DNA of 64,000 bases. Origin: Mucilaginibacter mali. GTDB lineage: Bacteria > Bacteroidota > Bacteroidia > Sphingobacteriales > Sphingobacteriaceae. The notes beneath the pieces were generated by a model. The model saw only the letters and a program-made list of their open reading frames with translations. It did no database searches and was not told the origin of the DNA. Position 1 is the stretch's first letter, and every line of letters begins with the position of its first letter. The position numbers and the translations under genes are program-made. Shown here one piece after another: positions 17,305 through 26,740 of this stretch. Where the stretch lies: the NCBI RefSeq assembly GCF_013283875.1, contig NZ_CP054139.1:4836001-4900000 (forward strand), in the 5' to 3' direction.

Positions 17305-19686
17305 CTACTTATTAACCTCGAACGTAAAATACTTAACACCCGATTGGCCGTTGGCCCCTATACCTTGTACCACACCGATATATCTACCTGTTTTATCTGA
17401 AGTATAAAACGAGGCTTGCGTTTTTCCATCTGCGCCTGTATTTACATTCGGCGACCAATACAGCAGGTTACGAAAATCGGGCAGGCGGCTGTTTTGCTGA
17501 TCGGGGGTATCGTAAACCGGCGAATAAAATTCGCGCTTTAGTTGCATGCCTTCGTAGTCCAGCACGATGGAACGGGGATCGAGTTCTTGTCCGCCCAGAT
17601 CTGTTTTGTAACTGGTGAACGAAAGAATACCGCTGGCATCAACAGCACCGTTATAATACTGCCGATTAACCGTTTCCAGGCGTTTTATCTTCAGCGGGTC
17701 GATGGCGATCACTTTGTCCATATTAAAAACCGGGATACCATCTAAAAGTACCAGTGGATCGCCCTCTAAAAATTGGTCCTTGCCGATTGGGCTTAATACT
17801 TTGATACGGAAGTGAGGACCGCTTTTTACCACGTTAACCTCCGAAACATACTCGCGCAAAACCTCCTCCATGGTGGTAAAGCGGGTAAATTTATCCAGCA
17901 GGTAAGGCCGGTACAAATTAGCGTAGAAGCCGCTGCTATCTATACCCGCGGTACTGAACTGGCGCAAATTTTCGGGCCGGTACAAGTTTTGCACCTGCAT
18001 GGTAACACTGTTATCATCCAGCTGACGGCTTAAGATTTTATCGATATAAAACGGGCTTAGCTTAGTTGATGAATAGCGCTCGGAAAATGGGCTGTTGATG
18101 GTAATACGATAGCCAATGGTATCAACCTGGGTGTTGGGTTGCACCACAATTTCGTTATTGCCATACAATTCGCGGGTGTTAAACACTACCTCGCCTGCGG
18201 CATCGGCAGTGGCTCCGTACAGCTGTGGCTTTTTACTGATGACAGCCAGGTATACATTTTTATTTTTTGCCGGGGTTCCATCCCGCGTGGTTATTTTACC
18301 GGTAACCAGGTGCCCGTTGTATTCGGGCAAAAAGCTGAATGATGGCATTCTGCTGCTTAGTACATCATCCCATTTAAAACGGCTCCAACCCTGGGTAAGC
18401 AGCAGGTTATCCAGCGCCTGGTTGGTTGCCGGGTTAACATTGTTGAAATAGTATTCAGGCGATTCGATATTCCCCTTCAGCTCCGACGCCAGCCATAAAT
18501 AACTGGCAATATCTGTACCCGGTGTTTTGTTTAACGAATCTATACGATATACCGCTATCGACATATCAGCCGCCTGCGCGCTGCCATCACTGCCTTTGGC
18601 GGTCAGGTATACGTTCATTTTTTTACGGGTGCCGCGTTGCAGCTGCATATCAGCATTGATATTAAGCACAGCCGGGCGCTTAAAGTACAGGCGTTCGGCC
18701 ACTGCTGCACGTTCGGCATTGAACAAGGTAATGTGATTAATCCCCTCTCCAAGTTTATCCTTATCTATATTTACGGTGCTGCCATCGGCACGGGCCTGCT
18801 GGGCTATGGTTACCCTTGAGCCATTATGGGCAAGCAGGTAAACATCACCGGTATTGGTGCCACTTATTTTTACCTGTAATTGCTTGCCACCGTCATCGCT
18901 TACCTGCATTACGTAGCCGGTTGTATTGGCGGCAGGTAAAGGTTTTATCAGTACGTTATCCGCACCGATGCGCATTACCGCCTTGTAAGTATTGTTTGCC
19001 ACCGGGGTAAACGCAAAACGCCCGATACCAAAATTAGCCGTGCTGAAACGGGCCACAGTATCGCTGCGCTGGTTAATGATCACGCCGTTAACGTTTATCC
19101 CCCTGCCATCGATCCCGGTTACTTTAAAGCCCACCGTACTGCTTATGCCGTTAACCAACGCGCCACCTTCAGGAAAAAATTGGATATCCGCATCGGCCTT
19201 CGCTAATTTAACCGGCGCATCGGGCGAAACCAATGGGTTAACAATGGTCAGTTGCTTTTCAAAGTACAGATCGGGGCTAAAATTTTTCATCCAGTTGGTA
19301 TAGGCCCGCAGTTTGTAATTGCCGTTACCCAGTGTTACCGGGATGTATAACGAGCCGCCGCCGCTACCGTTTTTCAACGCTATTTTAGCCTGCAATACCG
19401 GGCTGTCGCCTGCATCAAGCACATCTACGTAGGCCAGCTTACTTACATCAAGCGGTTTGTTTTTCCCGGCATCAACTACGTATAATTTAAACCAGATAAT
19501 TTCGCCCGTCATGTAAAAAGTACGGTCGGTATGGGTATACACCTTTTCCTGCAATACCGTGCTGCTGTACTTTTCAAAACTGGCCTGTATGTTAGTTTGT
19601 GCCTGGGCGCGAAGTATAAAAGGCACAAATACGATAACGGCCAGCAGCAACAATGTCTTTTTAATTTTGTGATGGGTCTCTTTCAT
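17305..19686 (-). CDS. MG2-domain protein with TonB-plug-like C-terminus
   Basis: 793 residues with signal peptide (1-29). Residues about 45-150 are a macroglobulin MG2-like domain (YTHTDRTFYMTGEIIWFKLYV, GNYKLRAYTNWMKNF). The middle is beta-rich repeats of macroglobulin type. Residues about 600-710 resemble a TonB-receptor plug (PLVLLDGIPVFNMDKV, DPLKIKRLETVNRQYYNGAVDASGILSF). This architecture usually sits beside TonB-dependent receptors and DUF4249 lipoproteins in Bacteroidota, as here; its biochemical role is unknown. It is the last gene of the 25.6-17.3 kb operon, starting 1 bp after the upstream stop. Confidence 0.8.
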   Translation of the reverse strand: MKETHHKIKKTLLLLAVIVFVPFILRAQAQTNIQASFEKYSSTVLQEKVYTHTDRTFYMTGEIIWFKLYVVDAGKNKPLDVSKLAYVDVLDAGDSPVLQAKIALKNGSGGGSLYIPVTLGNGNYKLRAYTNWMKNFSPDLYFEKQLTIVNPLVSPDAPVKLAKADADIQFFPEGGALVNGISSTVGFKVTGIDGRGINVNGVIINQRSDTVARFSTANFGIGRFAFTPVANNTYKAVMRIGADNVLIKPLPAANTTGYVMQVSDDGGKQLQVKISGTNTGDVYLLAHNGSRVTIAQQARADGSTVNIDKDKLGEGINHITLFNAERAAVAERLYFKRPAVLNINADMQLQRGTRKKMNVYLTAKGSDGSAQAADMSIAVYRIDSLNKTPGTDIASYLWLASELKGNIESPEYYFNNVNPATNQALDNLLLTQGWSRFKWDDVLSSRMPSFSFLPEYNGHLVTGKITTRDGTPAKNKNVYLAVISKKPQLYGATADAAGEVVFNTRELYGNNEIVVQPNTQVDTIGYRITINSPFSERYSSTKLSPFYIDKILSRQLDDNSVTMQVQNLYRPENLRQFSTAGIDSSGFYANLYRPYLLDKFTRFTTMEEVLREYVSEVNVVKSGPHFRIKVLSPIGKDQFLEGDPLVLLDGIPVFNMDKVIAIDPLKIKRLETVNRQYYNGAVDASGILSFTSYKTDLGGQELDPRSIVLDYEGMQLKREFYSPVYDTPDQQNSRLPDFRNLLYWSPNVNTGADGKTQASFYTSDKTGRYIGVVQGIGANGQSGVKYFTFEVNK

Positions 19687-19687
19687 A

Positions 19688-20872
19688 TTATTTCCAAAAT
19701 GAAGGTTGAGTTGTGGTGCCGCGCAGACTGCAATCCACGCAATCTTTATAAGCCGAGAAAAAACCTTTTATCGTTACAGGCGGGTCGCCGATCGCTTTAT
19801 AAGGGATGAGCATACTGCCAATAGGCACCAGTAATTGCGTTACCAGGTCATTGCCGCTGGCTTTAGGGTCTACATAATATAAACTCTGCGATTCGCAGGG
19901 ATAGGGGTTTACATACTCCCAAAGCTTGGGCAGCTCGGCCCTGTCTATAAATATGCGTTTTGTTTGGATGGTGCCTGCGCTAATAAAGCCTACTACCGGC
20001 ACATCGGGGTTGCTCTCGCAGTGGATGTTACCCACAGGGGCCGATGATTGCTGGTCGAATATACTGCCCAGGGTTTCGGTATTGCGCCGCATATTGTCCC
20101 AAAACTCGTAGGCTTTTTGTGTTAGCGCATACGCTTTAACCAATATGCTGTAACGGATTGTTAACTTTTCAGAACCCGACGACACATCGGCAACGGTGAA
20201 ATTTGTTAACACATCCCGGGTTTGTTTGGTGGTTGAGGCCAGTATAATATTGCTTGAACTGTAGTTTCCAAAACAATAATACACCTGCTGGGTGCGCGGA
20301 ACGATAGCTGTTCCGTTGGTAACATATTCAGAATTGTACATGGTATGAAAGCGCCAGGTTTCCTGGTAAGACCATCGGTAGTATTGTGTATTACCCGTGG
20401 GGTCATGCGCGCCCGAAAACACCGACAGGCCGTCGCTTTTGATCGTATAACCAACGGTATCAATAGGCGGCGCGTTCTTCACGGCTTCGTAATCAGACAG
20501 GTAAACCAATCCATCGGTTGTTTTGATACGGAGGCGGTATTGACGGCCTGTGTTAAGGCTTAGCGCGCCGGTACCATAGTTACCGTTCCCGGTCTCTTTC
20601 AGCGCATAGGTGCCCCCCTGGTTGTCCTCTACGGTCAGCACTGCATTTAACTCAACCTTTACACTCCCCGTATCGGTTATTTTATTGCTGCGTGTTAATT
20701 TAATAATGGTAGAGTCGGTACCGTTGTTAATGGTACCCTCAACTACCAATATGCTGGTAGTTGCATTAGCGAACGATGGTGTATAAAGTTTTTTGCATGC
20801 AACAGCCCATAGTATAGCCATACCGCACAATAACAGTAAGACGTTACTTATATGCTTGTTCTTTTTCCTCAT
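19688..20872 (-). CDS. DUF4249 lipoprotein, downstream copy
   Basis: 394 residues from the ATG at 20872, which overlaps the upstream stop (ATGA). A lipoprotein signal ends in AVACKK (Cys about 23). DUF4249 features follow: LVVEGTINNGTDSTIIKLTRSNKI near the start, then a large beta-rich domain ending in CVDCSLRGTTTQPSFWK. Large blocks are identical or nearly so to the next gene upstream, so the two are a recent tandem duplication. DUF4249 proteins are thought to be surface lipoproteins partnering a TonB-dependent receptor; ligand unknown. Confidence 0.9.
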   Translation of the reverse strand: MRKKNKHISNVLLLLCGMAILWAVACKKLYTPSFANATTSILVVEGTINNGTDSTIIKLTRSNKITDTGSVKVELNAVLTVEDNQGGTYALKETGNGNYGTGALSLNTGRQYRLRIKTTDGLVYLSDYEAVKNAPPIDTVGYTIKSDGLSVFSGAHDPTGNTQYYRWSYQETWRFHTMYNSEYVTNGTAIVPRTQQVYYCFGNYSSSNIILASTTKQTRDVLTNFTVADVSSGSEKLTIRYSILVKAYALTQKAYEFWDNMRRNTETLGSIFDQQSSAPVGNIHCESNPDVPVVGFISAGTIQTKRIFIDRAELPKLWEYVNPYPCESQSLYYVDPKASGNDLVTQLLVPIGSMLIPYKAIGDPPVTIKGFFSAYKDCVDCSLRGTTTQPSFWK

Positions 20873-22068
20873 TTCCAAAATGCAGGTTGATTTAAAGTAC
20901 CACGTAGCCTGCAATCCACGCAATAATTATAGGCCGATGAATACCCTACCAGGGCGTACGGAGGAATGGGAGAATACAGGTCCTTAACAGGTATGAATAT
21001 GCTATTGAGCGGAATTAATTGCAGCGTTACCATATTCTGCCCATGGTTGTTGGGGTCGACAAAATAATAATTCTGGAGATCGCAGGCATCTGCGGTATAC
21101 TTCCAGGTCTTGGGTAATTCTGTATTGTCGATAAAAATGCGCTTGGTTTGCACAGTGCCTACGCTAACAAAACCAACTACGGGCACATCTGGATTACTCT
21201 CGCAATGCAGGTTACCTACCGGGGCCGATGATTGCTGATCAAAGATGCTGCCCAGCGTTTCGGTATTGCGCCGCATATTGTCCCAAAACTCGTATGCCTT
21301 TTGCGTTAAAGCATACTCTTTCACCAATATGCTGTAGCGGACGGTTAACCTTTGCGAATTGGACGGTTCGTTAACAATAGCCTGGTTAGTTAAAATATCC
21401 TGGGTTTGTTTGGCGGTAGAGGCCAGTATGATGCTGCTTGAATTATAGTTATTAAAACAATAATACACCTGCTGGGTGCGGGGGACTATATCCGTTCCAT
21501 TCGTTACAAAAAAGGATTCGTAATTTGAATGGAAGCGCCAGGTCTCTTCATATGCCCAGCGATAGTATTTGGTGTTACCGGTTGGGTCATGCGCACCCGA
21601 AAAAACAGATATGCCATCGCTTTTTATGGTATACCCTACCGTATCGATAGGCGGAGCGTTCTTCACCGCCTCATAATCCGACAGGTAAACCAGGCCGTCG
21701 GAAGTTTTTATGCGCAGGCGGTATTGGCGGTCTTTGTTAAGGCTTAGCGCGCCGGTGCCATAATTTCCGGCGCCGTTCTCTTTCAGCGCATATGCGCTAC
21801 CCTGGTTATCTTCTATCGCCAGCACGGCTTTCAATTCGGCTTTCGCAGGGGTGGTGTCGGTTAGTTTATTGGTGCGGGTTAACTTAATAATGGTAGAGTC
21901 GGATCCATTGTTAATGGTACCTTCAACTATCAGGATATTGGTGTTAAAATTAGCTACCGACGGGGTATACGCTTTTTTACAGGTACTAAACAGTACCATA
22001 CCCATGCAGCCTGACAGCAGCAATAACAACACGGACTTTTTGATATGTGGCGAAGTTTTCTTCATCAT
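20869..22068 (-). CDS. DUF4249 lipoprotein, upstream copy
   Basis: 399 residues from the first ATG of MMKKTSPH at 22068; the second Met (22065) is equally possible. The lipobox is LFSTCKK (Cys about 31). It shares with its neighbour the block around VKNAPPIDTVGYTIKSDG, the RRNTETLGSIFDQQSSAPVG block and the C-terminal CVDC...QPAFWK ending. Divergence is concentrated in the 130 residues before the C-terminus, which may be the ligand- or partner-specific part. It lies 48 bp after the TonB receptor stop, the widest gap in this operon. Confidence 0.9.
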   Translation of the reverse strand: MMKKTSPHIKKSVLLLLLSGCMGMVLFSTCKKAYTPSVANFNTNILIVEGTINNGSDSTIIKLTRTNKLTDTTPAKAELKAVLAIEDNQGSAYALKENGAGNYGTGALSLNKDRQYRLRIKTSDGLVYLSDYEAVKNAPPIDTVGYTIKSDGISVFSGAHDPTGNTKYYRWAYEETWRFHSNYESFFVTNGTDIVPRTQQVYYCFNNYNSSSIILASTAKQTQDILTNQAIVNEPSNSQRLTVRYSILVKEYALTQKAYEFWDNMRRNTETLGSIFDQQSSAPVGNLHCESNPDVPVVGFVSVGTVQTKRIFIDNTELPKTWKYTADACDLQNYYFVDPNNHGQNMVTLQLIPLNSIFIPVKDLYSPIPPYALVGYSSAYNYCVDCRLRGTLNQPAFWK

Positions 22069-22116
22069 TATTTCTAAAAAGAAGGCGCTTTTAAAACCCC
22101 TTCGATGGTGCACTTA

Positions 22117-24894
22117 TTAAAACCTGATATTATAATTAACAAAAGGTATAGCCGTAGCAAAAATAGACAGCTTGTATCCATGTATTACGCCGCCTTCCTG
22201 GCTAAAATAGGTGGAATAAGCATTCTGCCTGCCCGATAGATTATAAATACCGAAGGTCCACGAATCGTGAAAGCGCTGATCCAGCCTGTGATTGCCCTCA
22301 AGCGTTACAGACAGGTCGGTACGGAAATAATCGGGGATACGGCTTGCATTACGGTCGGTATAATAAACACGTTCCGAACCGCCGTAGTAGTATTTGGCAA
22401 TAGGCAGGGTTATAGGCCGGCCGGTACTGTAAACCATATTAACAGCAAAACTATAACGGTGCGAAATATGATAGCTGCCTGTAAAATTAAAGTCGTGCGG
22501 CTTATCATAATTGGCAGGGTAATATTCGCCGTGGTTTACGGGCGAGGCCACACCCGGATCGTTTTGCTGAAGCAGGATACGCGAATAGGTATAGCTGGCC
22601 AGCCCGGTCAGTTTACCGGCAGTTTTCCGCACTAAAAACTCAATGCCGTAGGCTTTGCCGCGTGTGCCAATCACATCTGTTTCCAGGTGATGATTGAGCA
22701 CAAGGGTGGCGCCATCGCGGTAATCGAGATAGTTTTTGAGATGCTTATAATAACCTTCTACAGATGTTTCTATCGTGTTATTCTCGAAATTACGATAAAA
22801 GCCCAGCGAAACCTGGTCGCCAAATTGCGGTTTGATATTAGGGTCGCTTAGCTGGTAAATATCCGTTGGCGAGATGGCCGTAGTATTAGAGAGCTGGTGA
22901 ATATACTGGCGCATGGTGTTGTAAGCCGCTTTAACCGATAAGTTATCACCCAGAACATACCTTGCCGATACCCTGATCTCGGGGCCGCCATAAGTTTTAA
23001 TGCTTGCGCCGCTGCCGTATTTTACACTATCTATTAATGTTGCGGCTGTACGCGGCTGCCCCGGTGCATAATTGTTTACCGTATACGGCCCCATAAAGTT
23101 ATAGAGCGAATAACGTAACCCGGCACTTATCGTCAGTTTATCGGTCACATCAAACTTATCACCCAGGTACAGGGCGCTTTCAAGCGCTTGCTGGCCAGGC
23201 ACATTATCTGTTTTAACAAGCGACGTGGCCGAGTTAGGCGTAAAACTACCCGGATGCAGGCGATATAAACTTGAACTTAAGCCAAATGTAACCGTGTGCG
23301 CGGTGTTAGGGTAATAGTTAAAATCGGTTTTAAAATTGGTTTGGTTGATATTAAATTTCAGCTGGTAGGCATTAACCGGGTTGGCCGAACTGGCAATATT
23401 ATAATCGTAATGATCGAACCCGCCGCCAATAACGCTGTATAGTTTGTTGTTATAATTATGCTTCCATTTAATGTTGGCGTTTTTATTGCTGTATTTATAA
23501 TTGGTATCGCTGTTTAATTTAAAACCGTCCTGGCTCATATAGCCGTATACATACAGGTCGTTTTTCTCGTTAAAATGATGGTTGATATCCAGGTTAACAT
23601 CATAAAACTGCGCCTGGCTGTTTTTATATTCCTGCGGCAGGCTCTTCAGCAGCCAGTCTGAATAGGTAACGCGGCCACCCAGCAAAAACGATGTTTTTTC
23701 GCCCTTGCCTATCGGCCCCTCTACGTTAAGCCGGCTGGTGAGCAAGCCTATACCGGCCGATCCGGTGAACTTCTTTTTATTACCTTCCCGGTCGTTAATT
23801 TCCAGCACAGATGCCAGCCTGCCGCCAAATTTTTCGGGGATGGTGCTTTTATGTAACTCCACATCTTTTATCAATTCGGGGTTAAAGGCCGAGAAAAAGC
23901 CAAAAAAGTGCGCGGGATTATAAATAGTTGAGCCGTTGAACAGGATCAGGTTCTGATCGGCCGAGCCGCCGCGAACGTTAAACCCGGTAGTGGCCTCGCC
24001 CACCGTTTGCACACCCGGCAACAGAGTTACCGCGCGCAACACGTCAGTCTCGCCAAAAACAGCGGGGATATCTTTCAGGGTTTTAATATCCAGCTTTACA
24101 GCGCCCATTTGCGGGCCGCGCACATTGGCCACCTTATCTGCCGATATTTTTACTTCGCGAAGCGCCTGTATCTGTTCCTGTAATTCAATATTCAGTTTAC
24201 CATCGCCATACAAAATAATTTGCCGGCGGGTATCCCGGTTGCCCAGCGCTTTAATAATAATGGTATGCGGCCCTTTGGGTAAGGTGAGCGAGTAAAAGCC
24301 AAATCCATCAGTAGCTACGCCGGCCTTAGTATCGGCCACAAACATACTTGCGCCTATAATGGGTTCGCCGGTTTTGGCATTGCGCACATACCCGGCCATG
24401 GTAGCGCTGCCGGGCTGTATGGTATTGGTGCGGGTGCCAATGGCATAAACCTTATTTTCTATAGTAGCCTCGGGGGCTTTAGTTGTCTTATCGTCAACCG
24501 TAAAATTTTTAGAAGCGGACTGTGCCTGTCCGGCGGCTTTTTGCTTAACCGGGTCAAAAAAGCCTTCGGCCAGCATCGGTTCAAGCACACGGGTGCGGGT
24601 TAAAAACACATCTGTTCCGTTGGCTATGGCGTAGTGAAAGGCGGTGTTTTGAAAAACCGCGTCGAGCACACCAGTGAGGGGCTTCTGATCTGCCTTAACC
24701 GTTACCTTTAAACTGTCGAATAATACTTTATCATAATAAAAATGATAACCTGTTTTACTCTCCAGGTCGGTCACAATACTTTCAATACCGGCCTGCTGAT
24801 AGTTTACGCTGATGAGTTTGGTTTGGGTTGTTTGCGCGATGCTTAATTTTACCATCAACAAACTGCAAAAAATTAAAAGGTAGATCTTTCTCAT
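22117..24894 (-). CDS. TonB-dependent outer-membrane receptor with STN and carboxypeptidase-like domains
   Basis: 925 residues with signal peptide 1-20. In order: STN domain (about 28-85, VNYQQAGIESIVTDLESKTGYHFYY), a low-complexity linker, a CarboxypepD_reg-like beta-sandwich (about 165-240, AGYVRNAKTGEPIIGASMFV), plug (about 250-370, TDVLRAVTLLPGVQTVG, FNVRGGSADQNLILFNG) and a beta-barrel to the C-terminus. An STN domain usually couples to an anti-sigma FecR protein, but no FecR or ECF sigma gene is in the operon. It is not a SusC, as no SusD follows. The ligand is unknown. Confidence 0.93.
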   Translation of the reverse strand: MRKIYLLIFCSLLMVKLSIAQTTQTKLISVNYQQAGIESIVTDLESKTGYHFYYDKVLFDSLKVTVKADQKPLTGVLDAVFQNTAFHYAIANGTDVFLTRTRVLEPMLAEGFFDPVKQKAAGQAQSASKNFTVDDKTTKAPEATIENKVYAIGTRTNTIQPGSATMAGYVRNAKTGEPIIGASMFVADTKAGVATDGFGFYSLTLPKGPHTIIIKALGNRDTRRQIILYGDGKLNIELQEQIQALREVKISADKVANVRGPQMGAVKLDIKTLKDIPAVFGETDVLRAVTLLPGVQTVGEATTGFNVRGGSADQNLILFNGSTIYNPAHFFGFFSAFNPELIKDVELHKSTIPEKFGGRLASVLEINDREGNKKKFTGSAGIGLLTSRLNVEGPIGKGEKTSFLLGGRVTYSDWLLKSLPQEYKNSQAQFYDVNLDINHHFNEKNDLYVYGYMSQDGFKLNSDTNYKYSNKNANIKWKHNYNNKLYSVIGGGFDHYDYNIASSANPVNAYQLKFNINQTNFKTDFNYYPNTAHTVTFGLSSSLYRLHPGSFTPNSATSLVKTDNVPGQQALESALYLGDKFDVTDKLTISAGLRYSLYNFMGPYTVNNYAPGQPRTAATLIDSVKYGSGASIKTYGGPEIRVSARYVLGDNLSVKAAYNTMRQYIHQLSNTTAISPTDIYQLSDPNIKPQFGDQVSLGFYRNFENNTIETSVEGYYKHLKNYLDYRDGATLVLNHHLETDVIGTRGKAYGIEFLVRKTAGKLTGLASYTYSRILLQQNDPGVASPVNHGEYYPANYDKPHDFNFTGSYHISHRYSFAVNMVYSTGRPITLPIAKYYYGGSERVYYTDRNASRIPDYFRTDLSVTLEGNHRLDQRFHDSWTFGIYNLSGRQNAYSTYFSQEGGVIHGYKLSIFATAIPFVNYNIRF

Positions 24895-24895
24895 A

Positions 24896-25636
24896 TCAGT
24901 TTGTTATTTTATCGTAATAAGCAGCCAGCATAAACATCACATCGGCCGGGCCTTCCTTAAATTTGATCCGGTTATCCCTGATGTATTTTTTCAATTCCTT
25001 CTTATGGTCGGCCAATATATCCAGCATATCGCCCTCGCTGGCAATAGCATGGTAGATGCCGTTTTTCTTCAGGTAATAATAGGTTTTCGACTCATAGTAA
25101 TCGTCGGGGCTCATCACCCCACGTGCCACATGGATAAATTTGGTTGGCTTTACCAGCACCTGCAACTTACCGTTGTAAACCTCATCGTAAAAACCAGGTT
25201 TAATAACTTTATTACTTGTTGTATCGGGATTTAGCCTGATGAAACGGTGGCTGAATATGGTAAACTCGCTTACCATACCGTTGATGAGGCAATAGCGCGA
25301 TACGTCATCATACAGGGTGGTTACCAGCATATCGTTGCGGATATCATAGGTTAAAGGCACATCCTTATATAAAAAACCGTAGTAAACTACCGAGCCCTGC
25401 TTATCGGCAAGCGCCGTATCAAGGAAATTGGGATTACCCTGTATCACACGCTTCCCCAAATCGTAAACAGGGCCGTTATACAACCACGATTGTTTACCGA
25501 TGGTATTATTAAATTTTTGGATTGCTGTTGTAGCCGCGAGATCAGGCGAATTAGCCCCAGGGGTTTGGGCATAACCTATTTTGAAGCATAGCAAACTGCA
25601 GCACAGCAGGAGTGCGGCGATAAGGTTGTTCTTCAT
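24896..25636 (-). CDS. Hypothetical exported protein, first gene of TonB/DUF4249 operon
   Basis: 246 residues with a signal peptide (MKNNLIAALLLCCSLLCFKIGYAQ). The mature part has a Gly/Tyr/Asp-rich first half (GKQSWLYNGPVYDLGKRVIQGNPNF) and a charged helical C-terminal half. I do not recognise a family. The stop is 1 bp from the receptor ATG (TGATATG), which implies translational coupling and a function tied to the receptor. The operon promoter should lie in 25637-25764; TAAATTTA at 25654-25661 could be its -7 element. Confidence 0.7.
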   Translation of the reverse strand: MKNNLIAALLLCCSLLCFKIGYAQTPGANSPDLAATTAIQKFNNTIGKQSWLYNGPVYDLGKRVIQGNPNFLDTALADKQGSVVYYGFLYKDVPLTYDIRNDMLVTTLYDDVSRYCLINGMVSEFTIFSHRFIRLNPDTTSNKVIKPGFYDEVYNGKLQVLVKPTKFIHVARGVMSPDDYYESKTYYYLKKNGIYHAIASEGDMLDILADHKKELKKYIRDNRIKFKEGPADVMFMLAAYYDKITN

Positions 25637-25764
25637 TCAGTTAATAATAGACTTAAATTTACCATATATTTGTTACATAGTAAATACCTATACGTCTGTT
25701 TTTTAACATTTACATAATAAATGGTAAAAAATGATTTTTATTAAAATATACGCACTTTTGTAAC

Positions 25765-25983
25765 ATGCCATTATTCACATCGCGCAAGCAGAAAAAAGAC
25801 GTAAAGCTATCGTTCCAGGATGATATGCTGTATGTTGAGCAGGCCGGTGGCAGGCAGCAGGCCATTCCGCTTACCTGGATGCCGCAGCTAAAAAATGCAA
25901 GCGCCGAACAACAGGCCGAATGGGAGCTAACCGATAAAGGTATACGCTGGGATAAACTGAATGTGGAGATAACGTTAGCCTGA
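25765..25983 (+). CDS. DUF2442-like small protein
   Basis: 72 residues. The C-terminal WELTDKGIRWDKLNVEI matches the DUF2442 pattern (W.l.d.GirW..ld.di), preceded by the expected AIPLTWMPQLKNAS segment. DUF2442 proteins are small, of unknown function, and some accompany toxin-like partners. The stop overlaps the next start by one base (TGATG), so the two are translationally coupled. Confidence 0.75.
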   Translation: MPLFTSRKQKKDVKLSFQDDMLYVEQAGGRQQAIPLTWMPQLKNASAEQQAEWELTDKGIRWDKLNVEITLA

Positions 25984-26735
25984 TGACTTTCGAGGAGTTT
26001 TTTAAAAAGAAGAAGATAAGCCTGCCATTGTTGCAAGATGCCGAACCGGCGCTATTTGCCGAGTTTGAGCACCATTATGGGCAAATGGGCGAGAAAAGCT
26101 TCGATCATACCAAGAAATATTGGTTCAACCAACTGCGTCATCGTTTTCCGCTACCGCCCGAAGTAAAGGTTGAGAAGCTTACGACGGAAAACCCATTGGC
26201 CGAACAAACCATTACCGAATCGCTGACGGAACAGGCTACACCCGCGGCATCCGTTGGGTTTAAGCCGCGCTTTAAAGCCACAGCTACACCCCAGTCAACC
26301 GAAGAGAAGCAGCCCGTTGAACCAGCCGGAGAAGCAAAACCAACCGAAGAGAAGCCGGCAGATAATACACCTGCGCCATCTGTAGGCTTTAAGCCACGTT
26401 TTAAAGCATCAATGGTGGCTAAACCTGCCGAAGAAAAAGCCGAAGATAAGCCCGCTATTGAGCCTGCTGCCCAGGCAACACCTGCGGAAGAAACACCAAA
26501 GCCTACTGTTGGTTTTAAACCAAGGTTCAAAGCATCGATGGTAACAAAACCTGCGGAAGAAAAGCCGGAGGAAAAGCCAGCAGAAAGCCTTGTTGACGAA
26601 GCGTCGCCAACAGAAGAAAAACCTGCCGGGCAAAGCACAAGTACCGCGCCCGTAGAAAACGCCCCGAAGCCTGCCGGCTTAAAGCCCCGCTTCAACATGA
26701 ATAAAATGAAGCCGAAAGACCCCGAAGCGGAATAG
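25983..26735 (+). CDS. Unknown protein with four GFKPRFK-type motifs
   Basis: 250 residues, no signal peptide or membrane segment. Residues 1-62 look like a folded, partly basic domain (EEFFKKKKISLPLLQDAEPALF, HTKKYWFNQLRHRFPLPPE). After that comes a disordered Pro/Ala/Glu/Lys region holding the motif VGFKPRFKA at 91-99, 134-142 and 176-184, and a variant AGLKPRFN at 231-238. Spacings are about 43, 42 and 55 residues; two copies extend into SMV(A/T)KPAEEK. I do not recognise the family. Repeated basic-aromatic short motifs on a flexible arm suggest multivalent binding to a protein, nucleic acid or envelope partner; that is inference. Coupled to the DUF2442 gene. Confidence 0.8.
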   Translation: MTFEEFFKKKKISLPLLQDAEPALFAEFEHHYGQMGEKSFDHTKKYWFNQLRHRFPLPPEVKVEKLTTENPLAEQTITESLTEQATPAASVGFKPRFKATATPQSTEEKQPVEPAGEAKPTEEKPADNTPAPSVGFKPRFKASMVAKPAEEKAEDKPAIEPAAQATPAEETPKPTVGFKPRFKASMVTKPAEEKPEEKPAESLVDEASPTEEKPAGQSTSTAPVENAPKPAGLKPRFNMNKMKPKDPEAE

Positions 26736-26740
26736 CCTTT

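Noticed and set aside
17305..25636. SusC/SusD polysaccharide utilisation locus
   Set aside because: The receptor has an STN domain and partners with DUF4249 proteins; no SusD, no regulator and no glycosidase in the operon.
26138..26698. Minus-strand frame of 186 codons opposite the GFKPRFK gene
   Set aside because: Repetitive antisense of the Pro/Ala/Glu linkers with no start context or family.
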